A DNA stretch of 64,000 nucleotides from Limnanthes douglasii subsp. nivea. Taxonomy: Eukaryota; Streptophyta; Magnoliopsida; Brassicales; Limnanthaceae. The position numbers and the translations under genes are program-made. Under the pieces are notes generated by a model. The model had not been told where the DNA came from and made no database searches. It saw only the letters and a program-made list of their open reading frames with translations. Positions 13,655 through 23,978 of this stretch are shown here, piece by piece (the stretch's first letter is position 1; every line of letters starts with the position of its first letter). Location of the stretch: the NCBI GenBank assembly GCA_036936605.1, contig JAUPFV010000005.1, positions 158,597,195 through 158,661,194 of the forward strand, in the 5' to 3' direction.

Positions 13655-14029
13655 TGGTGAGGATTATTTCAGTCTGAGGGTAATTTGGTGAGGTGTTTTG
13701 TGATGTCTCAAAGGTATTTAATGTTTAAGTGCTTTGTATTGACAAATTTAAGCTGTTTGGTTGTATTAAATGTTCATTACCCTCATTAATGAAAGTGGTT
13801 GGGTATTTATACCCTTAATTATGGCCTCATGGGTTTTTGGGTCAAACTCATAAAACCGTGTCAAGGTCAAAAATCTATTAGTTTATTAAGCAAATTACCA
13901 ATTAGCTTAGTCAAAAGGTGATTAGCTTTTAATACTTTTGTCCTGTTCGGATGGTTCAGTGGGTGGTTTTTGTCCGAATTGCCCCTGTCCGGTTTCTACA
14001 GTGAGTGGGGAATAAATCTGGACTCATCA
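13655..14029 (-). repeat. Tat element 1, 3' LTR
   Basis: 375 bp, TG...CA ends; partner of 23,461-23,836. It contains TATTTATACCC (about 13,805), a possible TATA region, and one GTCCGGT motif near its high-coordinate end. Confidence 0.93.
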
Positions 14030-14364
14030 GTAGCCCATTTTTTAGGTTATGTTCGAAGGCCTTTGGCAAGACCTTAAAAATTGCTCTTGATCACTTGTGA
14101 CAATGTCCGGACTGATTTCCATTTGTGTAAAGGATTTATCCGGACTGACAAAACTCTAAGAAACTCAACGATTTTGCAATGGATCGTGGGACGCGTGTCT
14201 CTCTCTGATTCGCCTCACCATCCGTTTTTCTTCTAGAACGGCGCTCCCACTCATTTCAAAAAGTAACCTCTTCAATGAATGCTTGTGACATCAACGCCGT
14301 CTTTAATTATTACTTCCATATTTTCGTATTCTCTTACGTTTCAGGGTATCTTTTGTTTCTTTAG

Positions 14365-14372
14365 TATAAATT
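14365..14372 (+). promoter_or_regulatory. candidate TATA box of the antisense gene in Tat element 1
   Basis: TATAAATT about 105 bp upstream of the ATG at 14,471 on the plus strand. The surrounding noncoding DNA (14,040-14,300) is well matched at 62,535-62,790 in the other Tat copy, but the TATA itself is changed there to TATTAATT. Confidence 0.35.
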
Positions 14373-14470
14373 AACTTATTTTCACCGTTTTACCATCTTC
14401 ATCATCTTTTCACTCCTATTCTCCAAAGATTTTATCTCTCTTTTCCAAAACCCCTTTTTGGTGTAAGTTT

Positions 14471-17437
14471 ATGTTTACAACAAGAAACGCACTTGTAAAA
14501 GGTGGGTGGCTTAATCTTTCGGAGTTAGAGAAAGCACAAAGATTCGAACGAGAAAGGCGCATTATTGCAAGCCTCCCAGTCTCTCCTATTGACAAATCTG
14601 AAACACATAGCTCAGAGCCTGATCGAGGTTCGTCTTCTGCCAGAAGCTCTAAACCTAGAAGGTTATTTCAACCTAGTCTTTCACCGATCATCTCAGGCTC
14701 ATCGGTCCAGGAGTCAGAGCCTATTGTCGAACAAGAGCAAGCAGTTACAAGTACTAAGAGACCCTCCCCATTCATTGCCATGGGATCGGATGCTGACATC
14801 TCCCCAGAAAAGCTAACGCATTGACGAAGAGGCCGCTTAGTAAAAGGCCAGGTTGTCGCTCCACAGTATAAATCTCCAAAATCAGTGCCCTCTAAGTCTG
14901 GGGCCAAAGACACAAGGTCAGAAGCACCCATTAAGGTTCCCAAGGACAAATTGTCTGGTCCGGAGGCTACTAGTTCAAGCCTTTGAAATGAGCCCTCCGG
15001 ATCTGAGCCCCAGCCGGACTCTAAACCACAAAAAGAAAATGATGCTCAGCCATCTGGACAGCTTACTGAGCCAACCACTAGCACTTCTCTAAAAAAAAAA
15101 CCGACAACCCTTCCATGGTAATGGAAGACATAATGGAGGACAGTGTTGAAGAAGCCCATTTTGAGACTGATGTATGCGGTCAGACAAGTGAGGCTTTTAT
15201 TGTCAAGAAAAGCAAGGGCAAAGAGAAGATATGTTTAAAACACCCGGACCTGCCGGAGTGCCTTGAAGGAAAAGTGGGACCTTGCTTCCACAAAGTTAGT
15301 GTAAAGTATATGCTGGCTATGCAGAACATCAATTACGCTTTCATTCACACAGCTGAACTAGGCCGGATCCGGACGAAGTGGGGGATCCCCAAATCTGTTA
15401 AAGTGAGGATAACGGTTGATCCGGAGATGCCAATGGATTGCAAACTCAGTGAGATAGTTTTATACACTGAGTTATTTAACTGAGGGCTTAGGTTTCCCTT
15501 GGACCCAAAGATCGTCAGATATTTCCATCTGATAAAGCTATGCCCAAGCCAACTGAGCCCCAATACTTGGTTCACACTCATGGCTTGCATCATGACCTCC
15601 AGGCTCTCCGGAATCCCGCTTCCGATGGAGCAGTTCGCAGCTGTGGCCAGTCTTTACAAGAACCACGTCATCCCCTTCTACCATTTTAACATGAGTGACA
15701 ATTACAAAGTGGTGGATGATCTGCTTGAATCGAAGAAGAATTGGAAAACCCAATTCTTGTTCATCAGTGGTGCTTGATGGAAAGAAGATTAAGGCTGATG
15801 TCAACCCAAGCATGCTTACCACCAGATGGAAGAGCACAGGTTAATATTTCATCATGTTTGTTTTTCTTTCCTTAAAAAATTTGTTTACTTAAACATTTTT
15901 TTTTCTTTTGGCAGTGCTGCCGAAGGAGTTCAATGACTACTTAGACGAGGGGCAAACTACTTGTGCCAAGCTAAATGCTTGGGCTGCTGAAAAATGGGGA
16001 AATCGATTTCACAACTGTTTTAATGGTGGCAACTTGGTAAGATCCCATCTCTGGAACACCGCCGGCAGGAGAAACTTGTCTTGGGAGGAATTAACCACTC
16101 CGCCCCCTCAAGAGGTCATTCTTCGGAAGACAGATGCTAAGGATAGAAAGCTAGCTTTGCCGTGCAGATCTAAAGCCCCAAGCAAGATGAAGGGAAAGAA
16201 AGGAAAGGCTAAGCCGGACGTAACTGAGGTCAACCCAGGTGGTGTTGAGGAGACTGTCCCAACAAACCAGGAGGTGCAGGACCAAGGAAGGATTGATGCT
16301 GCTTTGCTTCAAGTGGTAGAAAATAAGAGCACCAAAGAGGCAGTTGGACCTTCAAAACCTACAAAGGTTCCCAAGAAAGACAGAAAACGGGGAGCAGAAG
16401 GTGGTGATAGGGAGGCCAAGAAGAAAAAAACCTCCAAGGGAGATGAAGTTTCTCTCCAGCCTTCGGAGTCTCTTCCCCCGGACAACCCAACGAACCCAAC
16501 TCATGCAGAGGATATCCCAAGTGACTTTCACACTGGAGAGGGCACCGGAGTGGACATCAACATCGATGGGGTAGACATCAGTGGCGTTCAAATGATTGGC
16601 CTTTATTTTGAAGACCTTGAGAAGGACGACTTTGCTGGTCCTTACCTCCCCCCAAGCTCTTCGAACATTGTTACTTTCAACGGTAAAACTTTTTCAATTT
16701 CAGGTGAGAAGGACATGGTGACCCACTCTTTGTTGAGCAATATTCAACCGGTGCTCAACTTGGAGAAGCAGGTGCGAAATCAATCAGCCATCATCAACAC
16801 ACTCACCTCTGATAAAGAGAGTTTGTCTAACAACCTCCTTACTGCCAACCAGAGTATTGAGGCATTAAAGAGAGAGAATGAGGAGTTAAATAGGGGGAAG
16901 GAGGATTTGGCCACCAAGCTGGCCACTTCAGAGGGGGTTGTCAAAGAACTTCAATCCAAGTATTCTGACTTGAAGAAGAATCTTTCTACTTCAAAAGAGG
17001 AGGTGAAGGCCAAAGACAACGTCATTCAGACCCTAACCAGCGACAAAATTTTGCTTGAAGATGTTGTGTCCAAGGCTAAGCAAGAAAAATATGGCTTGTT
17101 AAAAGAGCAGGAGAAGATAATCCAAGCCAGGATTGATGCCTATACCAACACGGTGATAGACTCCCAGGAAGAAAGGTATGCTGAAGTCAAGTCAGACATG
17201 GTCTTGTTCTTTCATCAGAAATTTCCGAAGAGGACACTAAGAGATCTATGGCAATTTGTGGAGTATGATGACATCCTATTTCACACGATGGTGGATGGTG
17301 ATAAGAAAAACTACTCCAATGGTTGGGATGATACAACTGATGAAGATGAAAATACCGGAGAGAGTCCAAATGAAGAAACCAATGATCCCAAGAAGAAACC
17401 AAGTGAAACTGGGCCATCTAACAAAGCTCAGCTTTAA
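14471..17437 (+). pseudogene. antisense extra gene of Tat element 1 (gypsy-type 'transposase' family), spliced, broken
   Basis: Runs opposite to gag-pol and converges on integrase. The start is MFTTRNALVK, then a Ser/Pro/Lys-rich low-complexity section. A conserved globular core follows (about 15,240-16,090) containing CLKHPDLPECLEGKVGPCF and NMSDNYKVVDDLLESKKNW. A GT-AG intron lies at 15,840-15,914, with a T-rich 3' end, and joins WKST to the next exon in frame. The last part (16,100-17,437) is a Lys/Glu-rich linker, a long coiled coil (about 16,760-17,150) and an acidic tail. The core resembles the plant family often labelled 'transposase (putative), gypsy type'; its biochemical role is unknown. 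Breaks: CGA to TGA at about 14,822, a frameshift near 15,090, TGG to TGA at 15,481, and one extra base near 15,776. The coding exon from 15,915 is intact. Confidence 0.8.
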
Positions 17438-17905
17438 AGCATTAACTATCTTTCAATTTTTGTGTTTGAACTAAAGTTCTTGGATGGCCAAGGCATTTTT
17501 GTAATCGTGTCCGGCCCTTGTCCGGACAAACCTTCTCTTTTAAAACTTCAAAGTCCTTGGATGGCCAAGGCATTTTACATATGGCAATTTTATTTTACAC
17601 AACTCTTACATTGTTCTTTAATTTTCCAATTTCAATGGCTCGTATTTAAATGGCCCTTAGTTATTTTACAAGTATTTTAAAGTGAGAGTGTTTAAATTCT
17701 CCAATGCAAATGTGTTTAAATAGTCATCACTCCACCGAATCAAACCGAACTGTTAGTCAAACCACTTCGAATTTTTTAAGAAGGCATAGAATTTTATTAA
17801 AAAACTCGGATATCTCATTAAAACCTCCCCGCGCCACCAGGGTAGGAAAGAGTATGCCCCCTAATATTTACATGGACTTTAAACAAGTAAATATTTACAT
17901 AGTTT
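17438..17905. repeat. spacer between convergent genes of Tat element 1, with repeated 25-mer
   Basis: CTTGGATGGCCAAGGCATTTT occurs twice, 77 bp apart (about 17,479 and 17,556). This is the 3' untranslated stretch where the gag-pol and antisense-gene transcripts would overlap. GTCCGG occurs twice at 17,510-17,525, with a short inverted repeat around it. Confidence 0.7.
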
Positions 17906-18991
17906 TTATTCTAGATACAAGCGGAGGTGTTTAATGTTCCAGGGGTGATTCAAAATCCTTCCATCTTTATCTTGGAGTCTGTACGTCCTAGGCTTAAGAT
18001 TTTCACAGACCACATAGGGTCCTTCCCAAGTTGGAGCTAGCTTGCCGAACTGCTTCTCCTTGGTATGCAGGAAGACTTTTCTCAGCACCTTATCACCTGG
18101 TTGAAAATCCCTCCTTTTGATTCTGGAAGCAAATATGCTTCTCATCAAACCCTGATAGTGTGTGGCTCTAAGGTGAGCTTTGACTTTTCTTTCTTCCATC
18201 AAGTCAAGATGGCTTCTGATTGCCTCTTGGTTAGCTTGTTTGGAAAAATTGTGGACTCGGAATGAAGGGAAAGTGACCTCTATGGGAGCTATTGCATCCA
18301 TACCATACACCAAGGCAAATGGGGATTCTTGTGTTGCAGCCCTGGGAGTTGTCCGGTAAGCCCATAGTACTTCTTGTAGATAACTTGGCCACTTTCCAAC
18401 AGCCCCTTCTAGATTCTTTTTAAGACCGAACAGGATGGTTCTATTAGCTACTTCAACTTGACCATTTTCATATGGGTGGAAAAGAGAAGAGAAACAGTGT
18501 TGAATTCCTTTAGAGGCACAGAAATTCTCCACATCCTTGTTATCGAACTGTGGCCCATTGTCTGTGGTTATCTTTTGTGGAACCCCAAATCTACAGCAAA
18601 TATTAGACAGGATGAATTTTATAACAACTTTCGAAGTAGTTCCTGCCAATAGGGCTGCTTCGATCCACTTTGAGAAGTAATCAATAGCAACTATTATAGT
18701 TCTGCGTCCTCCGGATGCCATGGGTAGAGGTCCCACCAAATCCAGCCCCGAACGAGCAAAAGGTATTAGCTCAGAATTTGACTCTAAAGGGATAGCTGGG
18801 ATATGAATTTCATTACTGTATCTTTGGCATGGATCACACTTTTTCACCAATTCCTTGGCATCTTGCATTATGCAGGGCCAATAGTACCCAGCTAACAAGA
18901 CCCTTCTGGTTAGAGCCCTGAATCCACAGTGTGTTGATCCCTCGCCATCGCGCAATTCAGAGAGCACTATTTGGGACTCTTCGATCCCCAA
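17906..18991 (-). pseudogene. Tat element 1 integrase domain
   Basis: Longest surviving pol piece (361 codons). It has the HHCC zinc region (HCGFRALTRRVLLAGYYWP, then CDPCQRY) and the DDE core with Asp in GLDLVGPLP, Asp in TDNGPQFDNKD and Glu in NGQVEVANR. A C-terminal part with WEGPYVV and a closing LRLYLE follow. All catalytic residues are present, but upstream pol is broken. It would insert element DNA. It meets the antisense gene tail to tail. Confidence 0.92.
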
Positions 18992-19010
18992 ACATCGTAA
19001 GAGAGGCCTA

Positions 19011-19589
19011 CTAAAGGATTTTTTTGTAAAGAACGCCTCTTAGGATGACAAAGCCACGAGCCTTATACTTTACTTTTCTTGCCATTGCTTTTTCCGGAGG
19101 CAATATGCCATATGAGAGGTACTGGAAAAGAGGAAATCTCCAATATTGAGGTTGATTTACTTGTATATTTAAACTTTCTTCTTCCTTGTTCTGACTGAGT
19201 TGAATAGATAGGCACTCTTGCACATGAATCCATGGGTAGGACTCAGAATAGGCTATGGTTGCCAAGGAATCTGCTAACGTATTTTCTGTTCGGGGTATGT
19301 GCTCATAGGTGATGTTTTTGAAATTAAGTACCACTTCTTTAAGGACAAATAAATATTTAACCAATTGCTCCTTTTTGGATTTGGATTGACCTTGTGCATA
19401 ATGGATTAGAAGCTGGGAATTGCTCATTAACCTGACCCTTTTGGCTCCACAAATTAGAGCTAATTTCAAGCCAGCTATAACAGCTTCATATTCAAACTCA
19501 TTGTTGGAAGCCCTGAAAGAAAAACATATAGCTTGGTACATTTTGTCGCCGTAAGGAGAGGTTAAATATATTCCAGCACCACAACCCAT
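19011..19589 (-). pseudogene. Tat element 1 second RNase H (archaeal type)
   Basis: Extra RNase H between the Gypsy RNase H and integrase, a hallmark of Tat-group elements. Visible: GCGAGIYL, SNNEFEYEAVIAGL (Glu present), then MSNSQLLIHY where the usual catalytic Asp of the DSQ motif is Asn, and NTLADSLATIA (last Asp present). The first Asp lies just upstream, beyond a stop at about 19,617. Confidence 0.85.
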
Positions 19590-19619
19590 GGTACTCGATC
19601 CTCGATCAGTCCATACAAC

Positions 19620-20147
19620 CTATACTTTCTTAGTTTTTTCAACTATTGCTTGTTTGGTGTCTCTGTGTGAGTAAAATTCGACTAGGAAATCAGCAACAGT
19701 CTGAGCCTTGACTGCTGTACGAGGGGCAAAATCAATATCATAGTCTCCCAGCTCCACCGACCACTTGGTCATTCTGCTTGAAACGTCTGCCTTTTGAAGA
19801 ACGTTTTTCAAGGGAAAAGACGTCCGGACAATGATCGGATGAGATTGAAAGTAGGGCCTCATTTTCCTAGCAGCAATTACTAAGGCAAGTGCTAGTTTTT
19901 CAAGTTTTAAATATCTTTTTTCTGCATCAATCAAACTTTTGCTGATATAGTACACCGGACGAGGATAATTATCCACCTCCCTTACTAGTACTGCGCTTAG
20001 GGCGCAATCAGAAACTGCCAAGTATTTGTAGAGTGTCTCTCCATCAACAAGTTTAAACAAAGTTTTAGGGGAGGATAAGTGCTTCTTAATTTCATCAAAA
20101 GCCTGGGCACACTGGGGAGACCAATTAAACTCTTTTACACATTTCAA
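19620..20147 (-). pseudogene. Tat element 1 RNase H domain
   Basis: Gypsy RNase H that follows RT. FDEIKKHLSSP and KYLAVSDCALSAVLV carry the first acidic residue. RPVYYISKSL and the ETRY-like AEKRYLKLEKLALAL helix match the family. Continues into a linker before the second RNase H. Confidence 0.85.
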
Positions 20148-20150
20148 AGT

Positions 20151-21000
20151 TTAAAAAAACGGGGCACACCTATCCGAAGACTTTGAAATAAAACGGTTTA
20201 GAGCAATCAACCTCCCTGTCAATCTTTGTAATTCTTTAATATTCGGAGGAGGCTCCATTTGCAATAAAGCAATAAGCTGGTCTGAATCAGGTTGTATGCC
20301 CTTCTCACTTATCACATACCCTAAGAATTTTCCAGACTGTACCCCGAAAACATATTTTTCTGGATTTAAATTTAAATTTACCTTCACCAAGTTGGCAAAG
20401 GTTTCTTAGAGATCTGCTAAGTGTTGCTCTTCTTCCACACTCTTCACCATCATGTCATCGATATAGACTTCCATGTTTCTTCCAATCTGATTAGCAAAAT
20501 CCTTGTTTACTAATCTCTGATAAGTAGCCCCAGCATTTTTTAACCCAAATGGCATCACCTTGTAACAATGGAGGCCCCTACTAGTAACAAATGTAGTATG
20601 TTCTTAATCCTTCGGATCTACTTGAATCTGATTATACCCGTAGAAGGCATCCATAAAGGACAATAGCTTGTTCCCAGATGTGGAGTCCACCAACTGATCA
20701 ATTTGAGGGACACGATATAGGTCTTTTGGGCAAGCTCTATTGAGATCTGTAAAATCAATACACATACACCGCTTTCCATTTTTCTTCTTTACAAAGACCG
20801 GATTGGCTGTCCATAAAGGGTATTGAGATTCCTTTATGTGCCCCATTTTAGTAAGGCGGTCAACCGCCTGAACTATGACATCAGTTTATTCCTTAGAAAA
20901 AGCTCTCCTCTTTTGCACAACATGTGTTATATCCCTCTGGATGGATAGTTGGTGTGATATAATGTCTGTTGGTACTCCGGTTACATCAGCATTGCACCAA
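20151..21000 (-). pseudogene. Tat element 1 reverse transcriptase, broken
   Basis: Pieces 20,604-20,846 and 20,151-20,390 cover the RT. Fingers: VFVKKKNGKRCMCIDFTDLN and CPKDLYRVPQIDQLVD. Palm: LLSFMDAFYGYNQI. The YXDD motif is read near 20,455 as YIDDMMVK, in a frame broken by stops at about 20,406 and 20,606. The end has LTGRLIALNRFISKSSDR. Stops separate the pieces. Confidence 0.85.
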
Positions 21001-21351
21001 GCGAAAACATGCTGATGGTCTTTCAAAAAGGCTAACACTTTACTCTTTAATTCCGATGTCATCTTGGACCCGATCTTGACACTTCTTCCTTCAGCCAGAG
21101 AGTGAGTTTCAACTTGTTCAATTGGTATTAAAACACCAGGGGTCTCTCTGGGGTCATCAGTTTCACCCTCTCCCCCAGAGGGCCCCTCAAATTGCTAATC
21201 CTCACTGATCCAAACTGCCCCCAAAGTTCGAGGGGCCAGTGTTGTTGCATAACACTCCCTTGCTACCTTCTGACTGCTTCGGACAACTCCCACTTGTCCT
21301 TGCACAACATATTTCAAACATTGGTGGATTGTTGAAGCCACAACATGCATC

Positions 21352-22068
21352 CTAGAGAGCCAAGATCTCCCCAAAATGGAATTGTAACACGTAGGATAAT
21401 CCAAAGAGGATATTGGCTGAACTGCCGGTGTCCACCAAAATTCGCCTTATGTCATTGCCCCCAATGGATGCTCCTATTACAACAACATCTTCATGGGGAC
21501 CAGCTATGTCCCTCAAGTCATCTTCATCGAAAACAATGAAGGGAAATGGAATTTGCGATTGATCGGAAGTCATGCCTCCTTCCAGTTGGGTAGCTAAAGT
21601 ATGTACATGCCTCTTTCTCGAAGAAGCAGTTGGTGCAGTCATGGTGTCTCCCCCAAATATTGTAAGTGACTCAAAATCACTGACGAGTCCGGACACCGTC
21701 TTGCAGTGCTCTGTGATAACGCCCACCTTGTTTCGAGTTGGATCAAGATCCAAATACTCTGACTCTACATCAAACCTTTCAATAATCACCATAGCCCCAT
21801 CCGGAGCCGATGTCCCTACATTGTTCGGGTCAGTCCGATGAGCATTATCAGGCCTATTTCCACTTCTTCTTTTAACATAAGACCCCAACTTCCCTCTCCC
21901 AATCAAATTTTGTACTTCTTGTTTCAACACGATGCAATCTTCAGTGGTATGGCCAATATCATGATGATACTGACATAAACTATTATTTCGACTTTCCCTG
22001 GGAGATTGAAATGCAGCCGGCTTTCTGAAATGTACTTCGTCTTTCGTTTTATCATAAATGGTGGCCAC
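21352..22068 (-). pseudogene. Tat element 1 gag C-terminus and aspartic protease
   Basis: A Cys/His motif CQYHHDIGHTTEDC lies near the start, in the position of the gag zinc knuckle. The aspartic protease has the catalytic box ILVDTGSSANILF. 238 codons are uninterrupted. The next segment (21,195-21,404) continues with YNSILGRSWL, the usual protease flap-to-end region. Confidence 0.87.
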
Positions 22069-23388
22069 GTTTTCTTTTAATTCAGCAAACCACTCCGGTT
22101 GAACCCAAGGTCCTCGCTTATTTCTAGATTGCTGGCTTTGAGCTGGTGCAGCTGGGTGGGATTGAGCCTTGGCCCTATTTTGACCCTGTCCGACTTCCTT
22201 GGTCTTGTACCCAGACTGATTCTAGTTTTGATTTGGTGCAGCTGAGGCAGACCTCACTTGCCGGTGCATCCTGGTTTTCTTTATTTCATCCATATTAATC
22301 TGTTTGCCGACCTGATTCAGTAAACCCCTCCATGTCATGGCCTTTTTCCTGGTTACTGAATCAGCCCAGGGTTCAAATCCTGCCTCAGAGAAGCTATTGC
22401 TACTTGTTCAAAGCAATCAACTAATCTATTTTTTGGTGTTCACAAAGCGACTTATGTATTCCTTCAAAGATTCATTTGGTTCTTGGGTACAATGGATAAT
22501 AGTGTCTCCATTTCCCTTCACTTCTTTACTTCCAACGAACTGCCTCCAGAAGGCCACCCAAAAAGTATCAAAATTTCTGATGCAGCCCTATGGCAGACTA
22601 TTGTACCACTTCAGAGCACTCCCCGTAAAAGACTGGGAGAACGCTCAGCAAAGTAACTAATCGTCATCGTCAAAATTCATCATAATTTTTTTGAATTACT
22701 CCATATGGTTATCTGGATCTTTAATGCCATCATATTTTTCCATCTTTGTGCTGTCAAACCTCTTAGGAAGGTTTCCGGACAGTATCTTGGAGGACGATGG
22801 AGATTGTCTCCAATTTCGGCCACCACTAAAAACAGTATCTTCGTTGGGAGTTGCAAAGATACTTGGCTCATCATGAAAGGCAAAATGATCCATTAACAAT
22901 CGGTCTACATGCCTCCGGCCATGGCTGTGACTATGAGACGACCCTTTACCCAGATGCCTCTTCAACCTTCCATGCATGTCTCTTTTTCTTGAATATTTTT
23001 TTACCAACTTCAGTTTCTTCTTAGAACGGCCTTCATCACTGCTGGATGATAGGGATTCTTCGACTCCATCTTCATTTGAGGAGTTGCTAGAAGATTTTGA
23101 GACTGAATCTAAGCTCTCCACCGGTTTAGACCGGTGAGACTTCTTTGAACTAGCATGAGTCTCTTTAGTGCTCACATGGGTCTTTGATGGCTCATACTCT
23201 CTTGGATTGTCAGTATGGTGAACTGTTGACACTTTTGACTTTTGTTTCACACCCATCTCCGCCCTTTTAGCAGCCCTCAAGGCTTCTATCTCAACTTTTA
23301 GTCTATCTCGTTCCTCGATCGTATATTTATCGTTTTCTCCCACCACTTATGCCAAAGCTGGTGGCACTTTCTGCTCGTCCGGATTCAT
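22069..23388 (-). pseudogene. Tat element 1 gag N-terminal and central part
   Basis: Probable start ATG at 23,388 (MNPDEQKVPP), followed after 13 codons by a TAA. The open piece 22,696-23,346 is Ser/Lys/Glu-rich and ends at the retrotransposon gag domain. That domain continues with stops through 22,300-22,690 and includes KWYNSLP and WRQFVG. Confidence 0.8.
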
Positions 23389-23440
23389 CTGAACTGGTTT
23401 TTCTTGATGGTTTCGAATGCTAGATTCAGGAACCTTCTTC

Positions 23441-23457
23441 TCCCGTTATGGTCACCA
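23441..23457 (-). other. candidate primer-binding site of Tat element 1
   Basis: Three bases inside the 5' LTR the minus strand reads TGGTGACCATAACGGGA. It begins TGG, as expected for pairing with a tRNA 3' CCA end. The matching tRNA was not identified. On the opposite side, a weak polypurine tract (AAAAAATGGG on the minus strand) lies just inside the 3' LTR at about 14,035-14,044. Confidence 0.55.
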
Positions 23458-23460
23458 ATT

Positions 23461-23836
23461 TGGTGAGAATTATTTCAGTCTGAGGGTAATTTGGTCAGGT
23501 GTTTTGTGATGTCACAAAGGTATTTAATATTTAAGTGGTTTGTAGTGAGAGATTTGAGATACCTAGTTGTATTAAATGTTCATTGCCCTCATTAATGAAA
23601 GTGGTTGGGTATTTATACCCTTAATTATGGGCCTCATGGGTTTTCGGGTCAAACTCATGAAACCGGGTCGAGGTAAAAAACTTATTATTTTATTAAGCAA
23701 GTTACCAATTAGCTTAGTCAAAAGGTGATTAACTTTTAATACTTTTGTCCTATTCGAATGGTTGAGTGGGTGATTTTTGTCTGAATTTCCCCTGTCCGGT
23801 TTCTACAGTGAGTGGTGAATAAATTTGGACTCATCA
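23461..23836 (-). repeat. Tat element 1, 5' LTR
   Basis: 376 bp. Being 5' with respect to gag-pol, it would hold the element promoter. Next to it on the inside lies the primer-binding site candidate. Confidence 0.93.
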
Positions 23837-23841
23837 GTCGC

Positions 23842-23940
23842 AAAAGAAATATTTTCAGCATCAATTATGGATTTGAGTCTTCTAGTTGTGGCTTTGTTTC
23901 CAATTCCTCCAAGATTCCAATTTATAATTTTGCTGGTCAT
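23842..23940 (-). pseudogene. LINE-B ORF2 N-terminus (endonuclease start)
   Basis: ATG at 23,940, then INWNLGGIGNKATTRRLK, the typical start of plant LINE endonucleases. It runs to ENISF at the insertion point, and the next residues (AAIQEPM) are at 13,654 downward, beyond Tat element 1. The start lies 38 bp after the ORF1 stop. Confidence 0.85.
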
Positions 23941-23978
23941 TTAGAACTAGTGGTTGTAGATCTTATAGGTTTTTTAAA

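Larger units (their letters stand above)
13655..23836 (-). mobile_element. Tat-clade Ty3/Gypsy retrotransposon 1, nested in LINE-B
   Basis: Complete LTR-to-LTR element. LTRs at 13,655-14,029 and 23,461-23,836 start TGGTGAG and end CTCATCA. Flanks GCCGC (13,650-13,654) and GTCGC (23,837-23,841) form a 5-bp target duplication with one difference. gag-pol is on the minus strand, with domain order gag, protease, RT, RNase H, second (archaeal-type) RNase H, integrase. The second RNase H and an extra antisense gene next to the 3' LTR mark the Tat group (Retand/Ogre-like). By eye the two LTRs differ at about 34 of 376 sites, so the insertion is not very recent. gag-pol is interrupted, so it is not autonomous. 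Confidence 0.92.
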
